Assembly (NCBI RefSeq): GCF_018704065.1
Contig: NZ_JAGUQP010000016.1
Coordinates: 1 to 64,000, forward strand
Origin: Desulfovulcanus ferrireducens
Lineage (GTDB): Bacteria; Desulfobacterota; Desulfovibrionia; Desulfovibrionales; Desulfonatronovibrionaceae
Length of the DNA: 64,000 nt
Direction of reading: 5' to 3'
Each line of letters begins with the position of its first letter. Position 1 is the first letter of the stretch. Below are positions 54,464-63,532 of this stretch, piece after piece. A program made the position numbers and the translations under genes. Below the pieces are notes generated by a model that was not told the origin of the DNA, made no database searches, and saw only the letters and a program-made list of their open reading frames with translations.

Positions 54464-56578
54464 ATGGCCAAAAACAAAATTGATTTTCGTAGCATCATTA
54501 AACTTTTTAAAAAATCAGACAAACCTCTGACCCGCAATGAACTCTATAAAACCTTAGCCTTCAGAAAACAGGACAAAAAAAAGATTCGGGCCATTTTGAA
54601 TGAACTTGTAAATCAGGGTAAACTCATCCAAACCGGACGAGCCTATTGTTTGGTGAACAAATTACCTGTGATCAAAGGCAAATTTGAAATGCAAAAATCT
54701 GGAATAGCCTTTGTTTTGCCTGAAGACAAAAGACGCAAAGACGTTTATATCCACCCGAATAACTTTGAAGGAGCCTGGCATGGAGACACGGTGCTTGTGG
54801 CTTTGCTGCCTCAAAAAAAAGGTAAAAGTCCTGAAGGCAGGGTAGTACGTATTCTTGAAAGGCAATTTCAGGAATTGACAGTCAAAGTTACAGAGCAAAT
54901 AGGACCAAATATCTATCTGACCCGGCCAACAGATTTAAAACTTCAGCTTTCCTTGATTGTGGAGATTACAAAGCCTGATTTGCGATTAAACCCAGGAGAT
55001 ATAATCGTTGTCAGGCCGGACAAACAACTGGAAGCAAGACTTTGGTCGGGCATCTTTACGGAAAAGTTAGGGCCGGAATTAGACCTCAAGGTACAAGAAG
55101 AGCTGGTCAAAAAAAACCATCTCATCCCCTCCAAGTTTGACTCTTCGGTGATTAATGAAATTGAGGCTCTCCCCTCTTCCCCTGTGCACGACGATTTTAA
55201 TGGCCGGCAAGACCTGACACAACTTGATTTTGTAACCATTGACGGTGCTAAGGCCAAAGACTTTGACGATGCAATCTTTGTGGAAAAAAAAGGAGGTCAA
55301 TTCAGACTATTTGTAGCCATAGCTGACGTTGCCCACTATGTGCAGTTGGGCTCATCTCTGGACAGAGAAGCCCAGGAAAGAGGTAATTCTTATTATTTCC
55401 CTCTCTCTGTGGAACCCATGTTTCCAGAAAAGCTTTCCAATGGGCTGTGCAGTCTCAAACCCCGCGTTCCCCGACTGGTCATGGTTGCGGAAATGACCTT
55501 TTCTGCAAAAGGCTTACGTAAAAAAGCCCGGTTTTATCCAGCGGTTATCAAAAGCAAATACCGGCTGACTTACTCTCAGGTGCATGAGGCCGTGGAACTG
55601 GGGAACAAAAAAGTGCAAAAAGAAATTACCTCTGTTCTACCTATGTTGAACGAGGCTTCCAAACTGGCACGTCTTCTTCTTCAAAACAGGAAAGAACGGG
55701 GGAGTATTGATTTTGACCTACCTGAACCGGAAGTTCTTTTCAATATTCGGGACGGTCAGTTGCAGGTCAGGCCGCGGGTGAGAAATTTTGCTCACCAAAT
55801 CATCGAAGAGTTTATGATTGCCGCCAATGAGGCCGTGGCCAGTTTTTTGGAAGAAAAGGGGATTTTATTTCTATATCGAATTCATCCTCAGCCAGATGAA
55901 GACAAGCTGGATTCCCTATTCAAACTTCTGGCCTCAACACAGCTCGGACAAAAACTGCCAAAGGAAAAAGACCCTAAGAGCTTGCAAATTTTGCTCAAGG
56001 AGGCCAAGGACACAGACTTGGAATTTCTGGTCAACCGCCTACTGCTTCGTTCCATGATGCAGGCCAAATATTCTCCCTTCAATGAAGGGCATTTTGGATT
56101 GGCCTCTACAAGCTATTGCCATTTTACATCTCCCATCAGGCGCTATGCAGACCTTACTGTACACAGGGCCCTTAAAAAAGTCCTGAACTCACAGATCCCG
56201 GCCAAGCAAAAACCTAAAAAGTTAAAAAAACTGGGAGAATCATTAAGTATTCTGGAACGCAAGGCCATGGAGGCAGAGCGGGAAATCTTGAAAAGAGCAA
56301 CTATTTTAAGCCTTATGACAAGGGTGGGGGAAAGTTTTACCGGCGTGATCTCTTCCTTGACTGATTTTGGTTTTTGGGTGGAACTGGAAGACGTACTGGC
56401 CGATGGCCTGGTCAGGCTGTCCTCGCTCGCGGATGACTATTATACCTTCTGGCCTGATCAACAAAAAATTGTTGGCAGGCGCACCGGTAAAACTTTTTCT
56501 CTGGGTCAGAAAGTGGAGGTCATCCTGCAAAAAGCCAGCCTTGACCGCTTGGAACTGGACTTAAGCATCCTAGACTAA
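54464..56578 (+). CDS. rnr: Ribonuclease R
   Basis: 704 residues. An N-terminal winged-helix domain (about 1-65), cold-shock-type domains (about 70-220), the RNB catalytic domain (about 240-580) with the metal aspartates in DGAKAKDFDDAIF, and a C-terminal S1 domain (about 620-700, GVISSLTDFGFWVELEDVL). It degrades structured RNA 3' to 5'. No basic C-terminal tail as long as in E. coli. The TAA stop is inside the target duplication of the following MITE-like element. Confidence 0.94.
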   Translation: MAKNKIDFRSIIKLFKKSDKPLTRNELYKTLAFRKQDKKKIRAILNELVNQGKLIQTGRAYCLVNKLPVIKGKFEMQKSGIAFVLPEDKRRKDVYIHPNNFEGAWHGDTVLVALLPQKKGKSPEGRVVRILERQFQELTVKVTEQIGPNIYLTRPTDLKLQLSLIVEITKPDLRLNPGDIIVVRPDKQLEARLWSGIFTEKLGPELDLKVQEELVKKNHLIPSKFDSSVINEIEALPSSPVHDDFNGRQDLTQLDFVTIDGAKAKDFDDAIFVEKKGGQFRLFVAIADVAHYVQLGSSLDREAQERGNSYYFPLSVEPMFPEKLSNGLCSLKPRVPRLVMVAEMTFSAKGLRKKARFYPAVIKSKYRLTYSQVHEAVELGNKKVQKEITSVLPMLNEASKLARLLLQNRKERGSIDFDLPEPEVLFNIRDGQLQVRPRVRNFAHQIIEEFMIAANEAVASFLEEKGILFLYRIHPQPDEDKLDSLFKLLASTQLGQKLPKEKDPKSLQILLKEAKDTDLEFLVNRLLLRSMMQAKYSPFNEGHFGLASTSYCHFTSPIRRYADLTVHRALKKVLNSQIPAKQKPKKLKKLGESLSILERKAMEAEREILKRATILSLMTRVGESFTGVISSLTDFGFWVELEDVLADGLVRLSSLADDYYTFWPDQQKIVGRRTGKTFSLGQKVEVILQKASLDRLELDLSILD

Positions 56579-56579
56579 A

Positions 56580-57106
56580 GAGCCTTGTAGCCAAACCCTA
56601 TTTTGGCCGCCAATTGAAAGTTCTGGTTACTTGAATGCCTTGCAAAGGACTGGCTAACCTATCTTAGCGAAGTTTGAGGACAAGCAGAGCATTAGGGCGA
56701 TACGGCTAGATATTTGGCGAATCTTATCATAATTCTATATAACCTAAATTGAGCGAATTTTTTGCAGACCAAACTTTGAGATTGCTTCGCTCCACTTTGC
56801 TCCGCTCGCAATGACAGGGGCGAAATTGTCATTGCGAGGGCTGCGAAGCTGCCCGTGGCAATCTCACCCATTGAATGAAAATCGCTGGCTCAAAATCTAC
56901 TTTTATCCCAATGTGTTTAACGCAAAACTAAATCAAAAATCGCTCAATAAGGCATTATAAAATATTTGTTAACCAAAATCCCCCATTATGCTCTGCCCGC
57001 AAGCAAGCTATAGATGGATCCAGGAGTTTGCACCAGCATGAAAGAAACCAGAACTGAAAATAATCATGAAAACTTGCCCTCTTAAGTATAGTTTGGCAAC
57101 AAACTC
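56580..57106. mobile_element. Family 1 MITE-like element with nested family 2 copy
   Basis: Ends GAGCCTTGTAGCCAAACC and GGCAACAAACTC, flanked by TAAA (56576-56579 and 57107-57110). Left half 56580-56744 and right half about 56950-57106 match the 31118-31434 element. Between them lies a family 2 element (56745-56949). 57111-57183 holds no gene. Confidence 0.75.
56745..56949. repeat. Family 2 repeat nested in the family 1 element
   Basis: About 205 bp; left end ATTGAGCGAATTTTTTGCAG, right end AAAAATCGCTCAAT, a clear inverted terminal pair. The core holds GCTCGCAATGACAGGGGCGA and CATTGCGAGGGCTGCGAAGC. Because it interrupts an otherwise continuous family 1 element, it inserted after family 1 did. 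Confidence 0.7.
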
Positions 57107-57183
57107 TAAAGGCTTTTTTTTTTGAGTTTAGTGTTTGGGGGCCGGGCTTTAGTTTCACTAAGTCCCAACCCATCCACTCAGCC

Positions 57184-58698
57184 CTATTTCTGGGGTATAG
57201 GAACCGATGATAGTAAGTACTTTATATCCTCATCTGTAAAGTAAAGACCTAGACCAGCAAAAAAGGAACTATCGCCTGTATCGCTTATAAAATCATCCAT
57301 GCCGGCAATAGCGTAAAAATTCTTTAAGAAAAAAAGCTTTCCCCCTGCCTTGAGATGAGGCGGAGCATCGGATGAAAAATCAAAGGCATCCATAAAAAGC
57401 TGAATACGGTCATCCCAGAGATAATAGTCCAGACCTAAGCCGCCAGACGACTCGATAATCCCGCCCCTTATAACCAGGTCATGCCACCTCTTGGCAATCT
57501 GAACGGAAAATTTCAGCCCATCCTTTTCAGTGATACTTTCTTCTTCCTCATAAGTATGCCAGACACCACCATCATCCCGATATCGGCGGTAGGTATCAGT
57601 GGTCTTGGTTCGTCCTTTGGGATCATCCACAATGGACAATAGATAGTACTTGTCCTCTCCCGGCTGCAATTTCAGGGTCAGGTAAGACTTGGTATCTCCC
57701 GAAGCTGACATATATTCAGAATGAAAATCAACAGAGGTACGAAACTGTTCCTGTTTGGCAAGGTATTTGTTTAATCCCTCTAATGTCTTGTCCAGCTCTT
57801 TTCCTGTGGTGTCATCGTTCACCAGCTTGCCCAGGGTGCCTTTACCTTGATCGATCTTTTGAGAAACACTCTTTAAAGAGGCCAGAGTCTTTTTCAAATC
57901 ATCGCCCATCTCTTTGTCCGAAATAAGCCTGGCCACTGGACCTTCCCCATTTTGGGCCTTATCCAGAAGGGAGTTCATTTTATCTAAAGTAGTTTTTAAC
58001 TGAACAGAGGCCACTTCAAAATTACTGATTATCTTTTCAATACCCTTTTTATTCCCGCCAGAGATGTCTTTTAAGTCTTTGGAAAATTCTCTAAAATTGG
58101 CCACGATCAGGTTTACGCTCTCCATATTGGTCTGAACCATTTTATTCAAACCAATGGCCATCTCCTTTAGATTTTGAACCAGCAATCGTAAATCCTGCTC
58201 CCCTTCGGGTCCACCCACTACGTTGGCTACACTACGGGCCACCTTGCCTATATCATCGGCAATCTGCCCCACTTTTTGAAATAGCTTATCCATATCTACC
58301 AGAGCTTCAGTACGGCCAATCCTGTCTCCATTTTGCAAGACCGGATACCTTTCTGTCCCGCTCCGAAGTTCCACAAATTTGTCGCCCAGCACTCCTCTCG
58401 TGCGCACTGCAGCCACTGCATCGGCATGAATCCGCACGTCAGGACTCAAGGCTAAAGTTACTCTTGCCCTCCCATTTTCAAGAACAATGTCTTTGACCAG
58501 CCCTACTTCGATACCAGCTATTTCCACTGGTGAATTCTTCTTCAGTCCACTGACATTATCAAAGAAAACCTCAATGTTATACATATCGCCGGTAACAAAC
58601 TTACCTTTGCTTACCTTTGTAGTCATATAACCGAGGGCAATAAGGACTATAAAGACGAATATTCCTACTTTGACTTCTACACCTGGTTTTGTAGCCAT
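57184..58698 (-). CDS. mlaD: MlaD-type MCE-domain lipid transport protein
   Basis: 504 residues. An N-terminal anchor (about 10-26), the MCE domain (about 35-120: FFDNVSGLKKNSPVEIAGIE, VRTRGVLGDKFVELR), then a long helical region (about 130-310) with repeated DKMNSLLDKAQNGEGPVARL-type segments, and a beta-rich C-terminal domain (about 315-504) that looks like an outer-membrane or periplasmic barrel-type fold (YLTLKLQPGEDKYYLLSIVD). It is much longer than E. coli MlaD and could bridge the periplasm. Confidence 0.88.
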   Translation of the reverse strand: MATKPGVEVKVGIFVFIVLIALGYMTTKVSKGKFVTGDMYNIEVFFDNVSGLKKNSPVEIAGIEVGLVKDIVLENGRARVTLALSPDVRIHADAVAAVRTRGVLGDKFVELRSGTERYPVLQNGDRIGRTEALVDMDKLFQKVGQIADDIGKVARSVANVVGGPEGEQDLRLLVQNLKEMAIGLNKMVQTNMESVNLIVANFREFSKDLKDISGGNKKGIEKIISNFEVASVQLKTTLDKMNSLLDKAQNGEGPVARLISDKEMGDDLKKTLASLKSVSQKIDQGKGTLGKLVNDDTTGKELDKTLEGLNKYLAKQEQFRTSVDFHSEYMSASGDTKSYLTLKLQPGEDKYYLLSIVDDPKGRTKTTDTYRRYRDDGGVWHTYEEEESITEKDGLKFSVQIAKRWHDLVIRGGIIESSGGLGLDYYLWDDRIQLFMDAFDFSSDAPPHLKAGGKLFFLKNFYAIAGMDDFISDTGDSSFFAGLGLYFTDEDIKYLLSSVPIPQK

Positions 58699-58850
58699 AA
58701 CTAAAATTTTCTGGTTGATGGTTAAAAATGAATTATCATTCTTGATTAAGCAGCTTATTGATTGAACAGATGAATGACTTATTGGTTATATGGTTTTTGG
58801 GTATTGCTCAAACCATTCCAGCATTTACTATTCAACCACTACAAACCATT

Positions 58851-59615
58851 TCAAACTACTTTTATTGGTCCATGGGCCTTGCCCTGAATAAATTGCTGGA
58901 CCACGGGTTCGTCCAACTCCCTTATAACCTCCGGACTCCCGTGAGCAATGATTTTACCATCATAAAGCATAAAAATCTCATCGGCCGTGGCCATGGTAGC
59001 TTGGATATCGTGGCTTATTACTACGCAGGTGGCCCCGAATTCATCCCGGGTTTGAACAATGAGATCGTTGATGGCCGCAGACATAACAGGATCCAAACCT
59101 GATGTGGGCTCATCGAAAAGAACTATCTTAGGATCCAGGGCCAGGGCTCTAGCAAGACCTACCCTTTTGCGCATCCCTCCGGACAGTTCGGAAGGCATTT
59201 TATAACCCATCCCTTTCAGGCCGACTTTGGCCAATTTTTCCTCCACAATTTCCATGATCTCAGCCTTTGTTTTATTGGTATGCTCAATAAGGGGAAAGGC
59301 TACGTTTTCAGCCACAGTGAAGGAATCAAAAAGCGCGGCAGCTTGGAATAACATACCAAACTTCCTGCGCACCTTGGCCAAATCCTTTTCCTTCATGGGC
59401 ACGATATCCTGACCTTCAATAAAGACCTGACCCTGTTCTGGCTTGAGCAAGCCTATAATATGCTTTAAAAGAACACTTTTTCCTCCCCCGCTGCGTCCAA
59501 TGATCACATTGACCTGATCCCGAGGCAAAGCCAAATCCAGACCGCGTAATACATGCTGAGATCCAAAGCTCTTGTGCACTCCTTTAAGTTCAATGATAAT
59601 TTCTTTTTTGTCCAT
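58851..59615 (-). CDS. mlaF: MlaF-type ABC transporter ATPase
   Basis: 254 residues: Walker A GRSGGGKSVLLKHI, signature LSGGMRKRVGLARAL, Walker B IVLFDEPTSGLDP, switch VISHDIQ. The GGGKSVLL and SGGMRKR forms are typical of the MlaF/Ttg2A family. Ribosome site GGTGGAG. 152 bp separate it from mlaD. Confidence 0.94.
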   Translation of the reverse strand: MDKKEIIIELKGVHKSFGSQHVLRGLDLALPRDQVNVIIGRSGGGKSVLLKHIIGLLKPEQGQVFIEGQDIVPMKEKDLAKVRRKFGMLFQAAALFDSFTVAENVAFPLIEHTNKTKAEIMEIVEEKLAKVGLKGMGYKMPSELSGGMRKRVGLARALALDPKIVLFDEPTSGLDPVMSAAINDLIVQTRDEFGATCVVISHDIQATMATADEIFMLYDGKIIAHGSPEVIRELDEPVVQQFIQGKAHGPIKVV

Positions 59616-59649
59616 TACTCCACCAACTCAACCACTCAAGCAAAAGATA

Positions 59650-60420
59650 CTAAAACATCAGCGCAGTTAAAATATAATCGCTCACGAGAATAAATACTGA
59701 GGCCAAAACAACGGCCTGTGTGGTTGACCGCCCCACGCCTTCTGCTCCGCCGCGGGTGTAGAATCCTTTATAGCATCCGATCAGGGTCAAAATAAGTCCG
59801 AAAACAGCAGCCTTGATCAAACCATTATAAATATCTTCCACCTCGACATACTCGTATATCTTGTTCATAAACAAGCCGGCATTTATGCCCAAAAGGTTGA
59901 CCCCTACCAGATATCCGCCAACAACTCCAACAAAATCACTTATGACCGTCAATAGAGGCAACATTATAACGCCAGCCACAAGACGGGGTAAAACCAAATA
60001 TTGAACAGGATTTATGGCCATGACAGTTAAGGCATCAATCTGCTCGGTAACGCGCATGGTCCCTATTTCAGCAGCAATAGACGACCCGGCCCGGCCAGTA
60101 ACCATAAGAGCCGTAATTACCGGCCCCAATTCCCTGGTCATGGACAAGGCCACAGTTGCTCCGACCAGACTCTCTGCCGAAAACATGCGAAAGGCATGGT
60201 AGGTCTGCAAGGCCAGAACCATGCCTGTAAAAAGCCCTGTCAAGAGCACCACAAACAGAGAACCTACGCCGACAAACTCCATTTGCTTGAAAAAAAGCCG
60301 CCAGCGTACTGGCGGACGGACAAGCCAGTAACAGGCCTCCAAAAAAAGGAGCATCACCTGCCCCATTTCCTGAATTAGTTCTATAAGCCCCTGGCCAAGC
60401 CAGGCAAAAAAAGCTTTCAT
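59650..60420 (-). CDS. mlaE: MlaE-type permease
   Basis: 256 residues with five or six helices; the family core is ALSMTRELGPVITALMVTGR followed by AGSSIAAEIGTMRVTEQIDA and LTVMAINPVQYLVLPRLVAG. It heads the three-gene mlaEFD operon (34 bp to mlaF). With MlaF and MlaD it moves phospholipids between the membranes. No clear ribosome site before the ATG. Confidence 0.94.
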   Translation of the reverse strand: MKAFFAWLGQGLIELIQEMGQVMLLFLEACYWLVRPPVRWRLFFKQMEFVGVGSLFVVLLTGLFTGMVLALQTYHAFRMFSAESLVGATVALSMTRELGPVITALMVTGRAGSSIAAEIGTMRVTEQIDALTVMAINPVQYLVLPRLVAGVIMLPLLTVISDFVGVVGGYLVGVNLLGINAGLFMNKIYEYVEVEDIYNGLIKAAVFGLILTLIGCYKGFYTRGGAEGVGRSTTQAVVLASVFILVSDYILTALMF

Positions 60421-60475
60421 TGCATCAACAGAATTTATTGCCTTTGTTGCGTTTACCGTGCGGAATATTGATTCT

Positions 60476-60686
60476 TAAATTGAGCGATTTTCACCCAATA
60501 GGTAGAGATTGCCACGGGCAGCGAAGCTGCCCTCGCAATGACAATCTCGCCCCTGTCATTGCGAGGAGCGAGCGTGAGCGAAGCGACGAAGCAACCTCAA
60601 AGTTTGAACTGCAAAAAAATCGCTGGCTCAAAAACTACTTTTATTCCAATGTGTTTAATGTAAGACTAAATTAAAAATCACTCAAC
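60476..60686. repeat. Family 2 repeat, about 211 bp
   Basis: Left end AATTGAGCGATTTTCACCCA, right end TTAAAAATCACTCAA. Inner palindrome GGGCAGCGAAGCTGCCC and CATTGCGAGGAGCGAGCGTG. It lies directly upstream of mlaE in the divergent direction, within its probable promoter region. Confidence 0.65.
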
Positions 60687-60848
60687 TTAGGTGATTCTTA
60701 AACTTTCATGCCGCGGAGAAAGCAGGCCGGTTCATGGCAATCGCTTCGCCATTCCTTTTCACGACAATTTTGCACCTTAACAAAAATTTGTAACAAAAGA
60801 GAAGATGCCTATGCAAAAAATCAAATTTACATTTTTGACAAAAAATAT

Positions 60849-60927
60849 CCCCTGCAATATATCGTAAGAGTCTAAAGGTTTAAACGTAAACCTAAAACTT
60901 CCTACACAAACGGAATTTTTGCAGGGG
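60849..60927. ncRNA. Candidate structured RNA element
   Basis: Outer stem CCCCTGCAA (60849-60857) pairs perfectly with TTGCAGGGG (60919-60927). Inside are AGGTTTA (60876-60882) and TAAACCT (60887-60893) with loop AACG, and a short TTCC (60899-60902)/GGAA (60912-60915) stem. It would form a multibranch structure on either strand. No gene overlaps it; the remaining part of 60687-61259 holds nothing I can support. The class is not recognised. Confidence 0.35.
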
Positions 60928-61259
60928 CATCAGAGATAGCAAATTCCTGTTTCGTATTTTTCTATCAAACGAATCTGATTCGGTGGAAGCAAAGACTAGG
61001 ATTTGTGTTTATTATTTCGCTGTGAATGTACAAATCCCATTCATTTGGTAAACTTCTGAATAGCAGAACAAACAGGTGTCTGTAAACCTGAACAACATTA
61101 TCTTTAGGATTTTCTTGGATAAAAAAGAGGCGTATTCATCCATATAATCAATATTTCGACCATCCTCATCAACTCAACCGGGCATTCATCAAGCAAACTT
61201 GGGCAAAAAACACGGATACCAAAGGATATCAAAAAAAATAACTACAAATTTTACCCGAA

Positions 61260-61856
61260 CTAATCCGGTTCTACCCTGAACTCGCACTCCAGCCAAAAAT
61301 CATCCATCCCATCAAGCCTAGGAAACTTCAGCTTGGTTAGATCTTCCAAAAATAAACGGACAAACCGGACAAATTTCCTTGAACCGTAGATGGACTCTAT
61401 TTCACTGTACATGATTTGTCCCTGTGCATTTAATCTTATCAAGACCAAGGCGTGGCCCAATCCTGGTGGTGTCGCATGGTCCCAATAAGCCAAAATCATT
61501 GCCTTGATCTGTTTTAAATGGGCTCTTACCCGGGCATTACTTAGAGATAGTTTTGCGATAGCCTTGGTTTTCTGCAACTTATTTGTTTGCCGGGCCGGCT
61601 GATAATCTTTGCTTGTTTTTTTTGAGACCTCACCTTCACCATCTGGTTTTACAGTTGATTGCCTTGTTTTAATTTTTTGCTGAACCACATCCAATTCTAA
61701 AATGAGAGGTGGGACTGGTTCGCTTTTAGTTGATAGGTTATAAAACTTGGGGAAGAATAAAAAGTAGAGGTGTAGAGAAAGAGAAAACAAAAAACACAGG
61801 CCGGCAAGGAAGTAAAAATGACGTTTTTGTTCCAGTTCCTTGCTCACGGCCTGCAC
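61260..61856 (-). CDS. TonB-like periplasmic protein
   Basis: 198 residues. One N-terminal membrane segment (about 15-33), a Lys/Pro-rich spacer (about 45-95), and a C-terminal domain (about 105-198) resembling TonB C-terminal folds: GHALVLIRLNAQGQIMYSEI and RFVRLFLEDLTKLKFPRL. It would couple inner-membrane energy to outer-membrane receptors. No ExbB/ExbD genes adjoin it in the window, so function is tentative. Confidence 0.7.
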   Translation of the reverse strand: MQAVSKELEQKRHFYFLAGLCFLFSLSLHLYFLFFPKFYNLSTKSEPVPPLILELDVVQQKIKTRQSTVKPDGEGEVSKKTSKDYQPARQTNKLQKTKAIAKLSLSNARVRAHLKQIKAMILAYWDHATPPGLGHALVLIRLNAQGQIMYSEIESIYGSRKFVRFVRLFLEDLTKLKFPRLDGMDDFWLECEFRVEPD

Positions 61857-61906
61857 CTCATCAATGACTCAATCCCGCCAAAGGCGGATCCAAGAACTGG
61901 TTCTTG

Positions 61907-62533
61907 CTAATCTTGCTCACCTTGCTCATCTCGCCCATTACCCTTTGTCCACCAGGATTTATCCGGCCCCTTAAACCACCAATCCGTATGGTCAGTGTGC
62001 ATAATTTGTCTGGCCAGGGCCTTGCCCTCTTCTGTTCGCAATCTCTCCAGGGCACACTCCAGCCATTTGGCTGCATATTTATTGCCCAAATCCAATTCTT
62101 CCTTCAAATTTAAAATGAGGTCGATCTGATCCGCATCCTGGGCCAGGGCTGCTTCCCTGCTCCCTACCATTTCCAACTCGCGCCACAGGTCCAAAATTTC
62201 GTTTTTAAACCCGGTTCCTTCCAGAGCATCACCTAGTGCCCGTTCAGAATCACATTTATTATAAATCCTGTATACATAGTTAAAATCGCCAATTCTGGCC
62301 TCCTGCAAGTCATGGAATAAACAGAGCAGAGCGGTTTTGGCTTTATCAGCGCCGCTAATTCCAGCTAGAACATAACCAATAATCGCTGTCCTATATGAGT
62401 GTTCAGCCACATTCTCCTTACCACTTCCCAGAAACTGATAGCCGGTGCGGGGAGTTTTTCTTAACATCCCCACTTCAAACAAAAAATCAGCGAGTCTTTT
62501 CCAGTTTATCTCTTTTTCCTGTTTACTGCTCAT
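61907..62533 (-). CDS. HD-domain phosphohydrolase (YfbR/HDDC2-like)
   Basis: About 208 residues. Metal ligands are seen in ENVAEHSYRTAIIGYVL and LLCLFHDLQEARIGDFN, and a later DADQIDLILNLKEEL. The pattern matches 5'-deoxynucleotidase-type HD proteins acting on nucleoside monophosphates. The start was moved to the ATG with GAGGAGG 3 nt upstream, eight codons inside the longest frame. The TonB-like gene follows 50 bp downstream. Confidence 0.88.
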   Translation of the reverse strand: MSSKQEKEINWKRLADFLFEVGMLRKTPRTGYQFLGSGKENVAEHSYRTAIIGYVLAGISGADKAKTALLCLFHDLQEARIGDFNYVYRIYNKCDSERALGDALEGTGFKNEILDLWRELEMVGSREAALAQDADQIDLILNLKEELDLGNKYAAKWLECALERLRTEEGKALARQIMHTDHTDWWFKGPDKSWWTKGNGRDEQGEQD

Positions 62534-62787
62534 CTTCCTCCTCTCTATAAAAAACACATAAGCGCTCGATTTAAGACCTGCTTATCTAAAAATACAATAG
62601 TATTCAATGCCAGCCTTTGCATGCCAGGAGATATGCCCTTTTCAAGGGCCAGGCGATAATCCACTCCACAAACGCTCAGGCAAATGAACATCTTCATTCT
62701 TTTTTTAACAGTTCCTTGACCTTTTACAAAAATCGTTGATACCGTAACTTTACGGCTTTTAAAATCAAACAAATTGTGGTTCAGAGC

Positions 62788-63004
62788 TAAATTTAGCGAT
62801 TTTTAATTGAGTTTTACATTAAACACATTGGAATAAAAGTACATTCTGAGCCAGCATTTTTTACCCAATAGGTGAGATTGCATCAAGGCTAACGCTCTTC
62901 GGAATGACTAGTCGCTCATCCTGTCATTGCGAGGGCAGCGAAGCTGCCCGTGGCAATCTCAAACTTAAAACTGCAAAAAATTACACGAGTTAGGTTAGAA
63001 ATTG
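62788..63004. repeat. Family 2 repeat, about 217 bp
   Basis: Left end AAATTTAGCGATTTTTAATT, then the same GTTTTACATTAAACACATTG stretch seen in the 48887, 56745 and 60476 copies (the last two on the opposite arm). Core GGGCAGCGAAGCTGCCC. The right end is degraded (CTGCAAAAAATTACACGAG). Confidence 0.55.
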
Positions 63005-63131
63005 CCTTTTTCATAACCTAACTTTGACTACAACAAGGCAGAATAATTGCGTAGGGGAGTTAGACAGATTCTGTCAAACATCCTATTTAACGATTACGTC
63101 TAATTAGCTGTTGTGCGTTTAAGGAATAAGC

Positions 63132-63398
63132 ATGGGAGGTTCTAAAAGAACTCTAGAAAAAATGTGGGAAGAGGACGAGCAAAAGCGCAAAGAATTATTG
63201 GAAGTTCCCAGCATCGTAGCTGAGTCTCACGAGCTTATTGGAGAACTAAAAGCCCAGTTAGGGAATAGCAGAGAAACAATAGCCAGCCTTAAAAAGCAAA
63301 TTGTGGAATCAAATTCAATTAAGGTGAAATTACAAGACTACTTTGTTGGTGGGCTAGTAGGGGCTATTTTGGGAGCAATATTGGCTAAAGTATTATAA
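63132..63398 (+). CDS. Small coiled-coil protein with C-terminal membrane helix
   Basis: 88 residues. A charged helical body (LEKMWEEDEQKRKELLEVPS) and a C-terminal helix GGLVGAILGAILAKVL with a glycine-zipper pattern. The ribosome site AAGGAA is plausible. No family recognised. Such tail-anchored coiled-coil proteins can be membrane scaffolds or toxins; I do not choose. Confidence 0.55.
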   Translation: MGGSKRTLEKMWEEDEQKRKELLEVPSIVAESHELIGELKAQLGNSRETIASLKKQIVESNSIKVKLQDYFVGGLVGAILGAILAKVL

Positions 63399-63532
63399 AC
63401 CACCACCAATCAAGGCAAGTTAACATAGACCGCAAACTCGGCTGACAACTCATTTGCTTCCGGTTATTTGCTTCTTTATATTTCATCCGACTTATTCGCA
63501 GAAACCAATGTCTACTCCTCTGGTGGAGAGCT

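Noticed and set aside
62545-62772. Possible small protein on the minus strand before the HD gene (about 75 codons, TTG start)
   Set aside because: No ribosome site, no recognisable domain, and it borders a family 2 repeat; a fragment or chance frame is more likely.
60476-63004. CRISPR-like array from the recurring TTGCGAGG segments
   Set aside because: Copies are few, kilobases apart, about 200 bp each and not regularly spaced; they are interspersed repeats.
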